This document shows, in pieces, positions 47,511-58,195 of a stretch of DNA of 64,000 nucleotides; the first letter of the stretch is position 1; every line of letters starts with the position of its first letter. Position numbers and translations under genes: made by a program. The stretch comes from Chaenocephalus aceratus (taxonomy: Eukaryota > Chordata > Actinopteri > Perciformes > Channichthyidae): NCBI GenBank assembly GCA_023974075.1, contig JAMFTG010000152.1, positions 62,001-126,000 on the forward strand. The letters run 5' to 3'. Under the pieces are notes generated by a model. It ran no database searches and was not told the origin of the DNA. It saw nothing but the letters and a program-made list of their open reading frames with translations.

Positions 47511-48088
47511 TCTGACGGGCCAGCCACCCCACGGGCCCTAGGACCCAGAGCTTCCCTCCGCTACATAGACGTCTAAAACATACCTGCGGGTAAAATAAAG
47601 CCGCGAAAACCTACACTACCTGGTCCTCCAGAGTACACATATAGACAAAGTAACACAAGGGATCGACAGATCCTACACAGCAGAGAGTAATGTTCACGGA
47701 CGAAGTCTTCCGGCATAGAGATAGAGAGAGCTACTTCTCCTCCAGCTTCTCCTTTTAAGTCCCCAGATGAATGGAATTAGGACACCTGGAGGAGGCGGAG
47801 CCAGGGGCGGTCAAGGTGTACCTGCGCAGTAGAGAGACAGAGAGGACAACAGAAAAGGGAGAACGTAACATATGCATAAATAAAAAGAAAGAATGCTAAC
47901 TAGGTAACATAAGATAAGAATAAACAAGTTTAAATGATTTGTTCTTGGTTGTGATCATATTCTAAAGATGTTTGGATTATTGAAAAGTATACAGCTCTCT
48001 TATATGAGTGTTGAGAGCTGTATCCATAAATTCATTTTGTGCTCAAAGAGCACCAGATTGATGCATTTCACTTCAACATTAAAACAAA
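47511..48088. other. No gene seen (as 8,061-8,639)
   Basis: Duplicate of the unit I stretch; contains CACCTGGAGGAGGCGGAGCC. No ORF or termini identified. Confidence 0.4.
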
Positions 48089-48443
48089 TATCTTCCCGGG
48101 GTTGCATGCCCCCGGACCCCCCTAGAGGAGGTTAGGTCCCCCCCTGGAGGAGGTGAGGACTCCCATAGAGGAGGTGAGGACCCCCCTGGAGGAGGTGAGG
48201 TCCACCCCCAAATAAAGCAGGTTAAAATAATTAAATTGCATACATCTTATTTTAGTAAACACTGAAAACGGGTCCCACAGACCCAAACAGCACACAGAGG
48301 TTAAAGGTAAGCATATAATGTCACAATTTACTAAATATGTACACTGCAAAAAGCAAAAAACAAAAAAAGATGAGTAAAAGTAGCTTGCGACTTGTTTTAT
48401 TTTTTTAAAGTAGCTCTCATCCTAAAAAAGGTTGGAGACCCCT
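48089..48443. mobile_element. hAT-Charlie-like fragment, unit III
   Basis: Same right end GGTTGGAGACCCCTG and GGAGGAGGTGAGGA repeats as 8,640-8,978. Confidence 0.55.
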
Positions 48444-49579
48444 GCATTGGAGCTTAAAAACTGTATAAGTATCTGAAATAAATATGTGTAATGAAACAAA
48501 TACCAAGAACTGTGTTGCATTGTTTTCTTATGCGCAATCACTTCATACTGACTTTGACTTTTTCATCCTGCATTTATCAGTCAAGTTGGACTGGAACCGC
48601 CACTGCTCCGGAGCTGCGGAGGCCATGATGTCTGTTGTGGTGAACTGCTGTAAAGATAATAGCACTATTGCAAAATGTGAGGTGGCGGAGTACACTTAAT
48701 AGCCGCCAGAGGGAACCAAATACCTTATCAATAATAATAATAATAAATTACATTTGTATAGTGCCTTTCAAGGGACCCAAGGCCGCTTTACATGCTGTGA
48801 ACAAACGAACAAACAAACAAACAAACAAGCAATGAAGTATTAACATGTTAGACGTTATTGATAACACATTGGGAATTATTTAGTTACATCAGCAGCTCTC
48901 CAACATCCTCATTAATACTCTGAATAAACGGGCTGTGTGTTAAGGAGACATTTCTGTAAAAAGATATCCACTTTTAAAACATATATATAAAGCAAAGTAG
49001 TTATTGTGATTGAATGATATATTCTTATTTTATTTTATTTATTGTATTATTATTTTCTTATTAGAAAATGTATTTCATAATTTTCTTTAATTAATTTGAT
49101 TATTTTATCATTTTTATTGTCTTGTTTTATTATTCTCAAAACAGAGGTTCAAACGAACATAAACAGGAAACGTTTGGACATTTATCAAAACAGCAGCTGG
49201 GTCACATGATCTGTCGCAGGTCAGCTGACTGGATCAGACCAATCGGAACAGGTTAAAAAAAGGATATTAAATTGTGTCATTTTTAATAAAAACATCCATC
49301 AACACGAAGCCTCTTTTGTAATTGTCCAATAATGAGACAATTGTTGTCTTTCTTTAACAAGTAAGCAGACTGCAATGCAATATTAAATAACCTCCCCGTC
49401 ATAAAGTCAGGTGCAACAAATACTTCAGACATCTCCTAACACTTCCCCTGGTGGTTTCACTACATTAATTACATCTGTTAAATGTAAAAAGGTTTTTGCA
49501 TCAAGGGTTTTCTTTTATAATTTCATTTGCATAATTTGAATGAATATTCTTTAAGGAACTAGTTTTTTTATATAAAAAC
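48444..49579. other. Non-coding AT-rich stretch with a retroposon tail at about 48,730
   Basis: Duplicate of 8,979-10,096. Differences include expansion of AAACAAAC near 48,808 and an extra GACGTTATTGATAACA near 48,851. Confidence 0.5.
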
Positions 49580-50094
49580 TAGGGCTGTCAAGTTAACGCG
49601 TTAATAACGCGAATAATGACGATGTGATGTGAGACTGGAATTGCACAGGGGAAAATAACGTATCTATGCCACAATTTTAGATGCGGATTTTGTTAAACTA
49701 ATTTAACGTTTGCGCTGTGGACCAACACTATACATTGACAGGAAAGGGGGGTAGCAATAAATATAACACCATTAAACAGTTACACAACTTAACAGAAATA
49801 ATATTGATAGCAGCGTCCCTAGCAACCACCTTGGTAACAATGAAAACGTTGTATGGACACAATTTCCTGAAGTAATCTTTGTAATAACTAGCAAACTAAA
49901 GATCATGTACATCCACTGCACACATAATCTGAAATAACAACTCATATTTATCGCATCAAATGACATCAAAACGCATTTTAATGGCCAAACTAACTTTAAA
50001 ATAGGCATTTTACACCCAGAATAAAACGAAGTTCGGCCATGTTTTTTTTTTCTGCAGGGAGAAATTTGAAGATCACGTGACATAGACACCAGCC
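49580..50094. mobile_element. hAT-like end (TAGGGCTGTCAAGTTAACGCG), unit III
   Basis: Same terminus as 10,097, without the doubled ATGACGCGAATA. The far end was not identified. Confidence 0.5.
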
Positions 50095-50450
50095 ATTGGA
50101 ATGAATTCAATGCAGTTGGAGGTCAACCAATCACAGAGCTTGAGAACTAATGACGGGGCTTGTCAAACAAAGCACATAGTGTAGTCCTAAACGATAGCTG
50201 GGGATTCTGGGTAGTGCAGTGTCTTCTGCCATCCTTTACTCCGAAAAAGTATTTGTTTCTCCGAATCGAAGGGGAAAAATACAAAAGCTTTGCACACAAT
50301 TTAAACCAAACAATGTTGTGTAATTAACAAGGATAATCTGGTGTTTTTTAGTCGATGAGTAGTGCAGATATCACTGTAAAATCAATACACAGTAGGGGGA
50401 ATACTTCCTTCCGGGTGTACAATTCTCCGTTATCCAATGGGAATGGACGC
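50095..50450 (-). mobile_element. Fragment of the long-TIR foldback family, unit III
   Basis: Same internal arm fragment as 10,610-10,985. Here CAGATATCACTGTAAAATCA is complete, as in the foldback element itself, while unit I lacks ATATCACT. Confidence 0.65.
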
Positions 50451-50654
50451 TCACATTGCCTTTAAGGGCAGCACACAAAACGAATGCCGTGCTTCGATGA
50501 GCGTCAAATCCCGCCGCAGAAGGGAATACATTGCAATCAGTTGAAAGCTATTTGCATCCCTTTATGAAGCTGAAGGAGCCTAGGAGCGTCACAACTGCAC
50601 GCCACGGGACCCTGATCAAGCGTCGCTCCTGGACGATAATGGAGTGAGAGTGTG

Positions 50655-50890
50655 TTGTCCGAGCAAGGCCTCTTAAGGGTCCCCGAACCAGGCTAAAAAC
50701 TAAGGGGGACCGTACCTTTGGCCCCAATGGAATGAACTCCCCCAGAAACTGAGTGGAGGTTTTTAAGGGGCAGCTAAAGACTCAACTTTTCCGACAGGCT
50801 TTTGGGTTGTCGGAGGAGGTGAGTTTGTAGCTGTTTTTCATTGGTGTTTTCTCCTATCTTTTACTTGCTGTGTTTTATGCCTTTTATTAC
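50655..50890 (+). pseudogene. L2-type LINE C-terminal fragment, unit III
   Basis: Same remnant as 11,165-11,420, with a deletion of GAGGCGGT that further breaks the frame before WNELPQKLSGG. Confidence 0.5.
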
Positions 50891-51307
50891 AAACAAAAAT
50901 ATTTTTCCCAATGTTTAAAATCTGTAATACCAGTCCCATATTTATATATTATTATTATCAACAATATTGTAATTATTGCAGCTTAACGAGGCTAGCAGTT
51001 TAACCCTGGATATATAATATTTTATAACAAGGCTATAAGAAAACCATGGTTGAAACACGGCATAGTAAAACATTTCTTCATAGTTCAATAAACGACAAGA
51101 AAGTCCCCTCAGGTGTTAAGATCTTTACAGATACATGTAGCTAAATATAACATTTTAAGGTTAAGATACACAAGGAGGTAAAAGGTATGATAATAACAAA
51201 TTAAATACAGTGTTACGTTCCCTCCTAAACTAGGGGTACAAAGGGAAGTAACAAAATATAAAAATAACCGGGGGAGAGGAAACTGATTTGGCAAAATTAG
51301 TAGATAG
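50891..51307. other. Spacer to the zinc-finger module C; no gene seen
   Basis: Contains the reverse foldback-element piece and the shared GTTAAGATACACAAGGAGG stretch; nothing coding. Confidence 0.4.
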
Positions 51308-51313
51308 TTTATT
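51308..51313 (-). terminator. Candidate poly(A) signal of zinc-finger copy C
   Basis: AATAAA on the - strand about 540 bp past the stop codon of copy C, at the position shared with copies A and B. Use is inferred. Confidence 0.3.
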
Positions 51314-51850
51314 TTTTTGAAAAGGAAGAGGGCTCACCAGCCAATTTACAAAACAAACTTAAGATGAACTGAGAACAACTTTCTCCTAAAAGAAAATGAC
51401 TGAAGTACTCAATGCACGAAGAAACTGAAGCACATCTCCTAACAATGAACAAGTGAAACTAACAGGTCTCACACAGAGACACCACACTGCACACGTCACA
51501 CAAGCAGCCCAGAGGAGAAGGATTATGAAAACTAAATTATGATTTCTCTCGGAAAGATAAGACACAAGACAAGTGAATAGATGCAACAATATAAAACCCT
51601 ATAAAATAAAGTGAACATATAGGTACAACAGAAATACAAATGAATAGTAATAAAAACGACATAATTCTAATAAAGGTTAAACGATTAAAATATAAAGAAA
51701 CCAACGTAAAAATAAATGTTGCTACTGAAACTGTTAAATGACGAATATAAGATAAAACCCTTCCTATATCATAAATGAAACAATATTAAAGTAGGTAGCT
51801 TGGCTCTCATAGTTGTTCAAAACTATAAGGTGTGGATTCGCTCGTGGAGC

Positions 51851-53551
51851 TTAAATACATATGTGAATACATTGATGTTTTTGGAGAGCACCTGATGAAG
51901 TGAACGTTTTCCCACACTCTTCACACCAGTATGGGGTTTCTCCTTTGTGAATAAGATGATGTTTTTTTAGATTACCTGATTCCCTGAACATTTTCCCACA
52001 CTCTTCACACCAGTACGGTTTTTCTCCTGTGTGAATACGTTGATGTTTTTGGAGATAACCTGATTCCCTGAACATTTTCCCACACTCTTCACACCAGTAC
52101 GGTTTTTCTCCAGTGTGAATACGTTGATGTTTTTTTAGATTACCCGATTCCCTGAATGTCTTCCCACACAACTCACAGCTGTACGGGTTTTCTCCTGTGT
52201 GAATAAGTTGATGTTTTTGGAGAGAACCTGATTCCCTGAATGTTTTCCCACACTCTTCACAGCTGTACGGTTTTTCTCCAGTGTGAATACGTTGATGTGT
52301 TTTTAGATTACCTGATTCCCTGAATGTTTTCCCACACTCTGCACAACTGTACGGTTTTTCTCCAGTGTGAATACGTTGATGTTTTTTTAGATTACCCGAT
52401 TCCCTGAATGTTTTCCCACACAACTCACAGCTGTACGGTTTATGTCCTGTATGAATACGTTGATGATTTTGGAGAGCACCTGATCTAGTGAATGTTTTCC
52501 CACACTCTTCACAGCTGTACGGTTTTTCTCCTGTATGAATACGTTGATGATTTTGGAGAGCACCTGATCTAGTGAATGTTTTCCCACACTCTTCACACCA
52601 GTACGGTTTTTCTCCCGAGTGAATACGTTGATGATTTTGGAGAGCACCTGATGTAGTGAATGTTTTCCCACACTCTTCACAGCTGTACGGTTTTTCTCCT
52701 GTATGAATACGTTGATGTTTTTGGAGATCACCTGATTGAGTGAATGTTGTCCCACACTCTTCACACCAGTACGGTTTTTCTCCAGTGTGAATACGTTGAT
52801 GTGTTTTTAGATGACCTGATTCCCTGAATGTCTTCCCACACAACTCACAGCTGTACGGTTTTTCTCCAGTGTGAATACGTTGATGTTTTTTTAGATGACC
52901 TGATTCCCTGAATGTCTTCCCACACAACTCACAGCTGTACGGTTTTTCTCCCGAGTGAATACATTGATGATTTTGGAGAGCACCTGATGTAGTGAATGTT
53001 TTCCCACACTCTTTACACCAGTATGGTTTTTCTCCTGTGTGAATACGTTGATGTGATTTGAGTTCAGTTGATGTCTTGAACGTTGTCCCACAGTCTTCAC
53101 AACTGTACGGTTTTTCTCCTGTGTGAATACGTTGATGTCTTTGGAGATCACCTGATGCAGTGAATGTTTTCCCACACTCTTCACAGCTGTACGGTCTTTC
53201 TCCAGTGTGAATACGTTGATGTGCTTTGAGATTATCAGATCTAGTGAATGTTGTCCCACACTCTTCGCAGCTGTACGGCTTTTCTCCAGTGTGAATACGT
53301 TGATGTGCTTTGAGATTATCAGATCTAGTGAATGTTGTCCCACACTCTTCGCAGCTGTACGGCTTTTCTCCAGTGTGAATACGTTGATGTGCTTTGAGAT
53401 TATCAGATCTAGTGAATGTTTTCCCACACAACTCACAGCTGTACGGTTGTTCTCCTGTATGAATACGCAGGTGGCACTTTAAATGTGCAGATGTTGTAAA
53501 GGATTTTTCACATTGCTGACAGCTGTGACGTCTCTCTCTTCCTTTCAGTTT
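51851..53551 (-). CDS. C2H2 zinc-finger exon, copy C: intact 20-finger array
   Basis: An open frame of 566 codons runs from the acceptor at 53,551 (GTCCGTCTGTTCTAG, then [18 protein letters not shown]) to TAA at 51,851 after QCIHICI. It holds 20 consecutive C2H2 fingers, mostly 28 residues with HTGEKPY linkers. Putative base-contact residues (-1, 3, 6) vary: R/N/A in fingers 2-4, A/D/R in finger 5, T/E/S in finger 6, E/H/K, Q/D/K, R/A/N and E/N/K later. Fingers 2-4 look like a recent 84-bp triplication. There is no in-frame ATG near the start, and a TAG precedes the exon, so the start must be spliced in; the 33-bp exon at 59,730-59,762 fits in phase 0 (577 aa in all). The C-terminus differs from A because a deletion removed the last finger. 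The product is probably a nuclear sequence-specific DNA-binding protein. No KRAB or other effector domain is visible. Confidence 0.85.
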   Translation of the reverse strand, partial: KLKGRERRHSCQQCEKSFTTSAHLKCHLRIHTGEQPYSCELCGKTFTRSDNLKAHQRIHTGEKPYSCEECGTTFTRSDNLKAHQRIHTGEKPYSCEECGTTFTRSDNLKAHQRIHTGERPYSCEECGKTFTASGDLQRHQRIHTGEKPYSCEDCGTTFKTSTELKSHQRIHTGEKPYWCKECGKTFTTSGALQNHQCIHSGEKPYSCELCGKTFRESGHLKKHQRIHTGEKPYSCELCGKTFRESGHLKTHQRIHTGEKPYWCEECGTTFTQSGDLQKHQRIHTGEKPYSCEECGKTFTTSGALQNHQRIHSGEKPYWCEECGKTFTRSGALQNHQRIHTGEKPYSCEECGKTFTRSGALQNHQRIHTGHKPYSCELCGKTFRESGNLKKHQRIHTGEKPYSCAECGKTFRESGNLKTHQRIHTGEKPYSCEECGKTFRESGSLQKHQLIHTGENPYSCELCGKTFRESGNLKKHQRIHTGEKPYWCEECGKMFRESGYLQKHQRIHTGEKPYWCEECGKMFRESGNLKKHHLIHKGETPYWCEECGKTFTSSGALQKHQCIHICI

Positions 53552-53734
53552 CTAGAACAGACGGACAAAGAAAGAGAGAAAGTGAATCTAAAAAGCATAA
53601 ATACATACAGTTAACACAATAAAAACTCACTTAATATAAACCTTGAGTTAACAAAATACTAGTTTTACTAAGGGTTTGTGTTTATTACATTTGTATTATA
53701 TTAGATACAGTAACATTCTAACCACAGTAAATAC
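53552..53734 (-). other. Intron end upstream of zinc-finger exon C
   Basis: Pyrimidine-rich acceptor region, nearly identical to copy B. Confidence 0.55.
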
Positions 53735-54682
53735 TAGAGGTGGGGGATTCGAGTCACATGAATTGAGTCGCATATTTTCGTGCTTTGGGACTTGCTTGAC
53801 TAACATTGATAACATCCTCGACTTGACTTTTACTTGGTATTCATGACTTGAGACTTGACTTAGGCTTGAGACAGATGACTCGAAAGGACTTTACTTTCTA
53901 AAATAAAATATTTGCATTTGTATTGTAGGAAGCCCCTAAAGGGCAATGAAAACAAAGAGTGAGAGAAAGTAACTTGTTTGTAGGAGAAAGTTACCAGTGC
54001 GCCAAGTAGGAAGTGGAGTGCATAGGAGACAGACGTTTCATTGCAGATTGTTATGTTTATGTGGGGAAATGGCAGTGCATACTTTATTTGAGATATATTT
54101 CGATGTCGGACTTCATTTTAGGGACATTTCGGCCAGGAGAGCCATTTGTTTAAGCACCGGATCGGCAAAACAGGAGGGTCTGTGAACCAGTCTGCCTTGA
54201 TCTATGAATTCATGTCCGTGACTCTCACAGTATCTGCTCCCCACAGCTGTTTCATATAAAGGAAAACCTCCTTCACTTCATGAAATCTCTGCAGCACCAG
54301 GAGGCAGTAACGTGTAACTCAGCAGAATCTGAGAAGAGCAGCACCAGCTGCAAAGAGCTGTGCCTTTTACTTCACTGTGTTTACCTTCACTAGAACAGAT
54401 CAATAGTGATTGCAGGCTTCTACGTTTTAACAACACACACCTCTACACACACATATCGTACTTCCTGATTATTCCCCATATTACCCGTTTTATGATTTCA
54501 GAGCCCCACTCTCCATTGTTGCTAATGTTGAAAATAAAACTCTACTTTTCATAACCACCGTCTTTTAACTGATTTAAATGCGGAAACTGGGGTTATTCAT
54601 CAGGATTTCGTAAGACTTGACTTGCTTGACTCTCACCCCAGTAACTTGAGACTTGCACATGTATGACTTACTCCCACCTCTG
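53735..54682. mobile_element. hAT-type element, (C/T)AGAGGTGGG termini, copy C
   Basis: Flanked by GTAAATAC (53,727-53,734) and GTATACAC (54,683-54,690); ends TAGAGGTGGGGG and ACTCCCACCTCTG. Differs from copy B at only a few positions, including a restored TGAGACTTGACTTAGG repeat. Confidence 0.7.
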
Positions 54683-54690
54683 GTATACAC

Positions 54691-55090
54691 TATATATAAT
54701 GCAGGGGGCTGTTTGCCAGCCGCCCTTAAACAACAAATGAAGAAGAAGAAAACACAACAAAACGAACAAAATGTGTTAGTATGGCGAGTTCAGATAACAC
54801 ACAGGAGCTAGAAGAACCACCTGCTTCTTTTAAATCAGCTGTGTGGGAACATTTCGGGTGGTGGATCGGACGAGGACGGTGTGGCTGTGTTGTTCGACAC
54901 ACGTATGCTAATGGTAACACACGCCAAACATGCTAAATCATATCAGAAGGGATCACCCAGATTTGGCAATCACCGGAGCCCGGCAAAATACAGCAGCAGT
55001 TCAACAGCTACTGAACCCGTACCGAACCGTGACGCCCAAACCGAGGTACATAACGAACCGTGAATGCTGTGAACCGTTACACCCTTATCT
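54691..55090 (+). pseudogene. ZBED1-like BED-finger hAT transposase remnant, unit IV
   Basis: From ATG 54,781 it reads MASSDNTQELEEPPASFKSA and shares the frameshift with the unit III copy, so the lesion predates the duplication. The H-x4-H half (HIRRDH) is in the other frame. Nearly identical to 35,468-35,865. Confidence 0.65.
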
Positions 55091-55489
55091 CAGATGTACT
55101 TTTATTTGCCGGCACTTTTGTACGTCTTTTATACATGAATATGTGTCCCCGGTGTTCCAGGGAACTCACCAAGTGCCAGAAAACACAACCCTCTCTCTTT
55201 TCCTCCATACCCAAATCTCTTAAAAAGGGGCTGCAACGGATCTGATACAGACTGATCCAGATTTGAACACTTCTATGATGTCACAGAAGTGCAGCTACGG
55301 CTATAAGGCCAACTCCACCAATCAGGAGGAGACAGCCACGGACATTGCCGTTCGAAAGCGCTGGAGACGCTGTAGTACATATGCCAGGCCTGTTCTCACA
55401 GAATCAGCCCATGCAAAGACAGTGTGAAATTGAGCGAAATGAGGAATGGCTAAAATGTATGATCTGTTTGGTATTTTGAAAAATAAAAA
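55091..55489. other. Unit IV-specific insert; no gene seen
   Basis: About 400 bp replaces about 100 bp of different sequence in unit III. It contains CCGGTGTTCCAGGGAACTCA and CCAATCAGGAGGAGACAGCC, typical of a DNA-repeat interior, but no clear termini or ORF. Confidence 0.4.
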
Positions 55490-55613
55490 GTATAAATATG
55501 CCTTATATAGGTATGGTCCTACACTATATTATTCAAATATAGCATGATAGGTCCACTTTAAAAATTGCACGATTCCCCTCGGAAGGCTTATATAATTTAA
55601 ATATTAGCAGCGT
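55490..55613. mobile_element. DNA-transposon end (...AGGTCCACTTTAA), unit IV
   Basis: Same sequence as 35,985-36,109. Confidence 0.4.
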
Positions 55614-55858
55614 TTAGTGCACATATGGCCCTGGGAAAAAACTGAATTTGAGTCTGCTTGTCCGGGAAGACATGGTACGGAAGCGCCTGCCTGAGCGCAA
55701 CCGTACAAAGTGCTTGTTACCCGGGTAGTGTGGATCCTTGAGGATTTTGACTGCCTTCTTAAGGCAACGAGAGCTGTACAGAACCTCCAGGGAGGGGAGC
55801 TGAGGAACCACACGCAGATGCAGTAGGTGAGGATGCTTTCCACGGCGCAGCGATAGAA
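55614..55858 (-). pseudogene. Rex1-like LINE RT C-terminal part, unit IV
   Basis: Same fragment as 36,110-36,418, with an internal deletion (about 65 bp removing RVLQRVINSAPKIIG). PSLEVLYSSRCLKKAVKILK is kept. Confidence 0.75.
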
Positions 55859-56795
55859 CAGGGTTTCTGCAGGTTTCGCCTACTCAAATGTAAGACTTTT
55901 TAAGACCTTTTTAAGACCACTTTGAATAGAATTTAAGACCTATTTCATGGCAAGAAAGTATGAAGGAAAATTGCTATGAAAGAAGAAATACGTCCCATAA
56001 TTACGTATAAAGTAAATGTATTCGTGTTCAACATAAGAACAATTACTGAACATAACAGCATAACAGTACGGAACTGTGTTAGCGTGTTAGAAAAAAGTGT
56101 GTGTGTGTGTGTGTTAGGGCTGTGCAATTAATCGTATTTTAATCACAATTACGATTTTAGCTTGCCACAATTACGAAAACAACATAATCGAAAAAAACAG
56201 AATTTAGCTTTGCTAGGTTGTGACAGTGCACTACAACATATATGATCTAATTTATTGTAGTCTAATTTATTTTTATTCATCATATTTATATATGTTTAAT
56301 AGCTTGTGGAAGGGCGCTCCCAAATATGTGTTGATCTTGTTTATTGGTATTTATTATTTTGATATTATTTATTTAAATGTATAATTTAGTATTGTTTTTT
56401 CAGTTGAATTATACGTTCAGGGTGATCAACAGTTAAAAAGATACTGTTCAAATTATTATTTGTTTTAAAGTTCAATAAATGGATGTTTTCAAAGTCAATG
56501 AATAATCGTATTTAATAATCGTGGTATCAATTATTGACCAAACTAATCGTGTTTATGATTTTTGCCATAATCGAGCAGCCCTAGTGTGTGTGTGTCTGTG
56601 TGTGTGTGTGTGTGTGTCTTTCATCGTTGCTGTTGTATGATTGGTGTTTAGCTACGGTATTTAGCGTCTACAGCACCTCCGCTTTTAGGGTTGACGTAGA
56701 CCCGAACTTCACCCGGAGGTCCCACGGTGTTGTTGCGGGAGCTGCTGCACTAGCTAACGCTACATTAGCAAAACAAACGCTAATTTATTTTGCAA
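55859..56795. mobile_element. hAT-like element with CAGGGTTTC left end, unit IV (right end lost)
   Basis: The left half matches 36,419 onward. After the nested TAGGGCTG element it continues to CACCCGGAGGTCCCACGGTG and then joins directly to LINE linker sequence near 56,796. The element's right end, the middle LINE RT and the L2 insertion are therefore deleted in unit IV. Confidence 0.6.
56115..56583. mobile_element. Nested hAT-like element TAGGGCTG...CAGCCCTA, unit IV
   Basis: 469 bp, flanked by GT-rich sequence. It has an extra AATGGATGTTTTCAAAGTCA region near 56,478 not present in unit III. Confidence 0.68.
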
Positions 56796-57680
56796 AAGGT
56801 GTCCTCAATCTTCCCCTTGTAGTCCATCTTGGCCCGCTTGATCCCCCGCTTCAGGTGGGCTCTGGCAGTGCTGTACAGCTCCCTCTCACCAGTCCTGAAG
56901 GCGATGTCCCTCTCCCTGACCAGGCGCTGCACCTCTCCAGTCATCCACGGCTTCTTGTTGGGATGAACCCGGATGCGCTTGTCCACAGTGACGGAGTCTG
57001 AACAGTGCTTGATGTATCCCAGGACCGCTGATGTGTACTGTTCCAGGTCCTCATGTCGGAAAAAACCCCAGTCGGTGTTCTCAAAACAGTCTTGCAGCTG
57101 TGGAGTGGCGTCTAAAGGCCAGGTTTTAATTGTCTTTATAGTGGTGGAAACACTTTTCCTGATGGGGGAGTAGGCCGGAATTAGGAGAAGGGACACATGA
57201 TCTGACTGGCCTAGGTGCGCTAGCGCTTTAGCTCTGTAGCCCCCCTTAATATTAGTGTAGACCTTGTCCAGTGTTTTATCCCCCCTCGTGGCACATTTAA
57301 CATGCTGGTAGAGTCTGGGAAGCACTACCTTTAAGTTGGCATGGTTAAAGTCCCCCGCAATGATGTGGACAGCCTCAGGATACATGCTTTGTTGACTGCC
57401 AATAGTATCATGTAGCCGACTTGGCGCCGCGCTAGCATTGGCATCTGGTGGAATATATACTGCAGTTATCAATAAAACATTGAACTCCCTCGGAAGGTAT
57501 CTAGGTCGGCATTTAACTGTCATAAATTCTAGGTTCGGGGAACAGAGGTTACTCACAGTGATTGTGCCCCAAGAATCCTTAGTGTATATAATGAGGCCAC
57601 CACCTCCCGTTTTCCCCGACAATTCTCGGGTCCTGTCTAGTCTATGGGAGGTGCGGTCAGCTAGCTCGATCCAATGGAGC
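56796..57680 (-). pseudogene. Rex1-like LINE endonuclease and linker, unit IV
   Basis: An unbroken frame (57,622-56,780) reads SGKTGGGGLIIYTKDSWGTI, NLCSPNLEFMTVKCRPRYLP, VHIIAGDFNHANLK, LGQSDHVSLLLIPAY and KKPWMTGEVQRLVRERDIAF. It ends at the deletion junction after YKGKIED. The endonuclease C-terminal motifs GDFN and SDH are intact, and this is the only copy where the GGGLIIYTKDSW segment is in frame with them. All of the RT is missing. Confidence 0.8.
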
Positions 57681-57904
57681 TTTCCTAGATGGTTTGGTGA
57701 ATCAAACCATCTGAGTCAGGTTAGTAATGCTCACATGTTTTACATCTATTACAGGGCGAATCTGAAACTGAAGCTTGACTTTAAAGCAACCCAACAGAAG
57801 TTTCATGTAAGTTTAGTTATTTCTCTCGTAGCTCGGTCTGCAGGGGTGCTAGAGTCGGGAGCCCGTTGATAAAACCTTCCTAGCCGGAGATATGGCCGCA
57901 TTTT
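57681..57904. other. Conserved non-coding stretch (as 17,771-18,013)
   Basis: Same sequence as in units II and III; no ORF assigned. Confidence 0.35.
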
Positions 57905-58000
57905 ACAATTGGGTTGCTTAAAAACAAATATTGCAAATAAAATCGCAATATCTGTAAGAAAGATCGCAATTAGATTATTTCCCCAAATCATGCAGCCCTA
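57905..58000. mobile_element. hAT-like right end (...ATCATGCAGCCCTA), unit IV
   Basis: Same terminus as at 18,105 and 40,727. Confidence 0.55.
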
Positions 58001-58195
58001 CTTTACATCTGTGATCGTGTCTGTTCTGCAGTACTGCAAAGCTACCTGGTACAAGTGTTTGTCAACAGCTTTAAAATCAAAACCGCTCCACCCGTTAAAA
58101 ATCTGCTCAAATATTGTTGGTCCACCCTGTCAAAGACTTCCTGACTCAGCAGACCATAATAACCTGAGAGGCTGTCCAACAACATCACCTGGGAC
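58001..58195 (+). pseudogene. LINE RT C-terminal fragment, unit IV (part before the hAT)
   Basis: Encodes FTSVIVSVLQYC and TWYKCLSTALKSKPLHPLK. Interrupted at 58,196 by a hAT insertion and continued at 59,285. Confidence 0.65.

Noticed and set aside
52387..53436. Second long open frame through the zinc-finger arrays ([16 protein letters not shown] repeats; also 12,642-13,148 and 33,759-34,127)
   Set aside because: The fingers repeat every 84 bp, a multiple of three, so an alternative frame stays open periodically. It is a shadow of the finger frame, although it becomes the actual downstream frame after the frameshifts in A and B.
51851..53551. CRISPR-like direct repeats
   Set aside because: The regular 84-bp repeats encode C2H2 fingers with no spacer structure, and the sequence is plainly eukaryotic.
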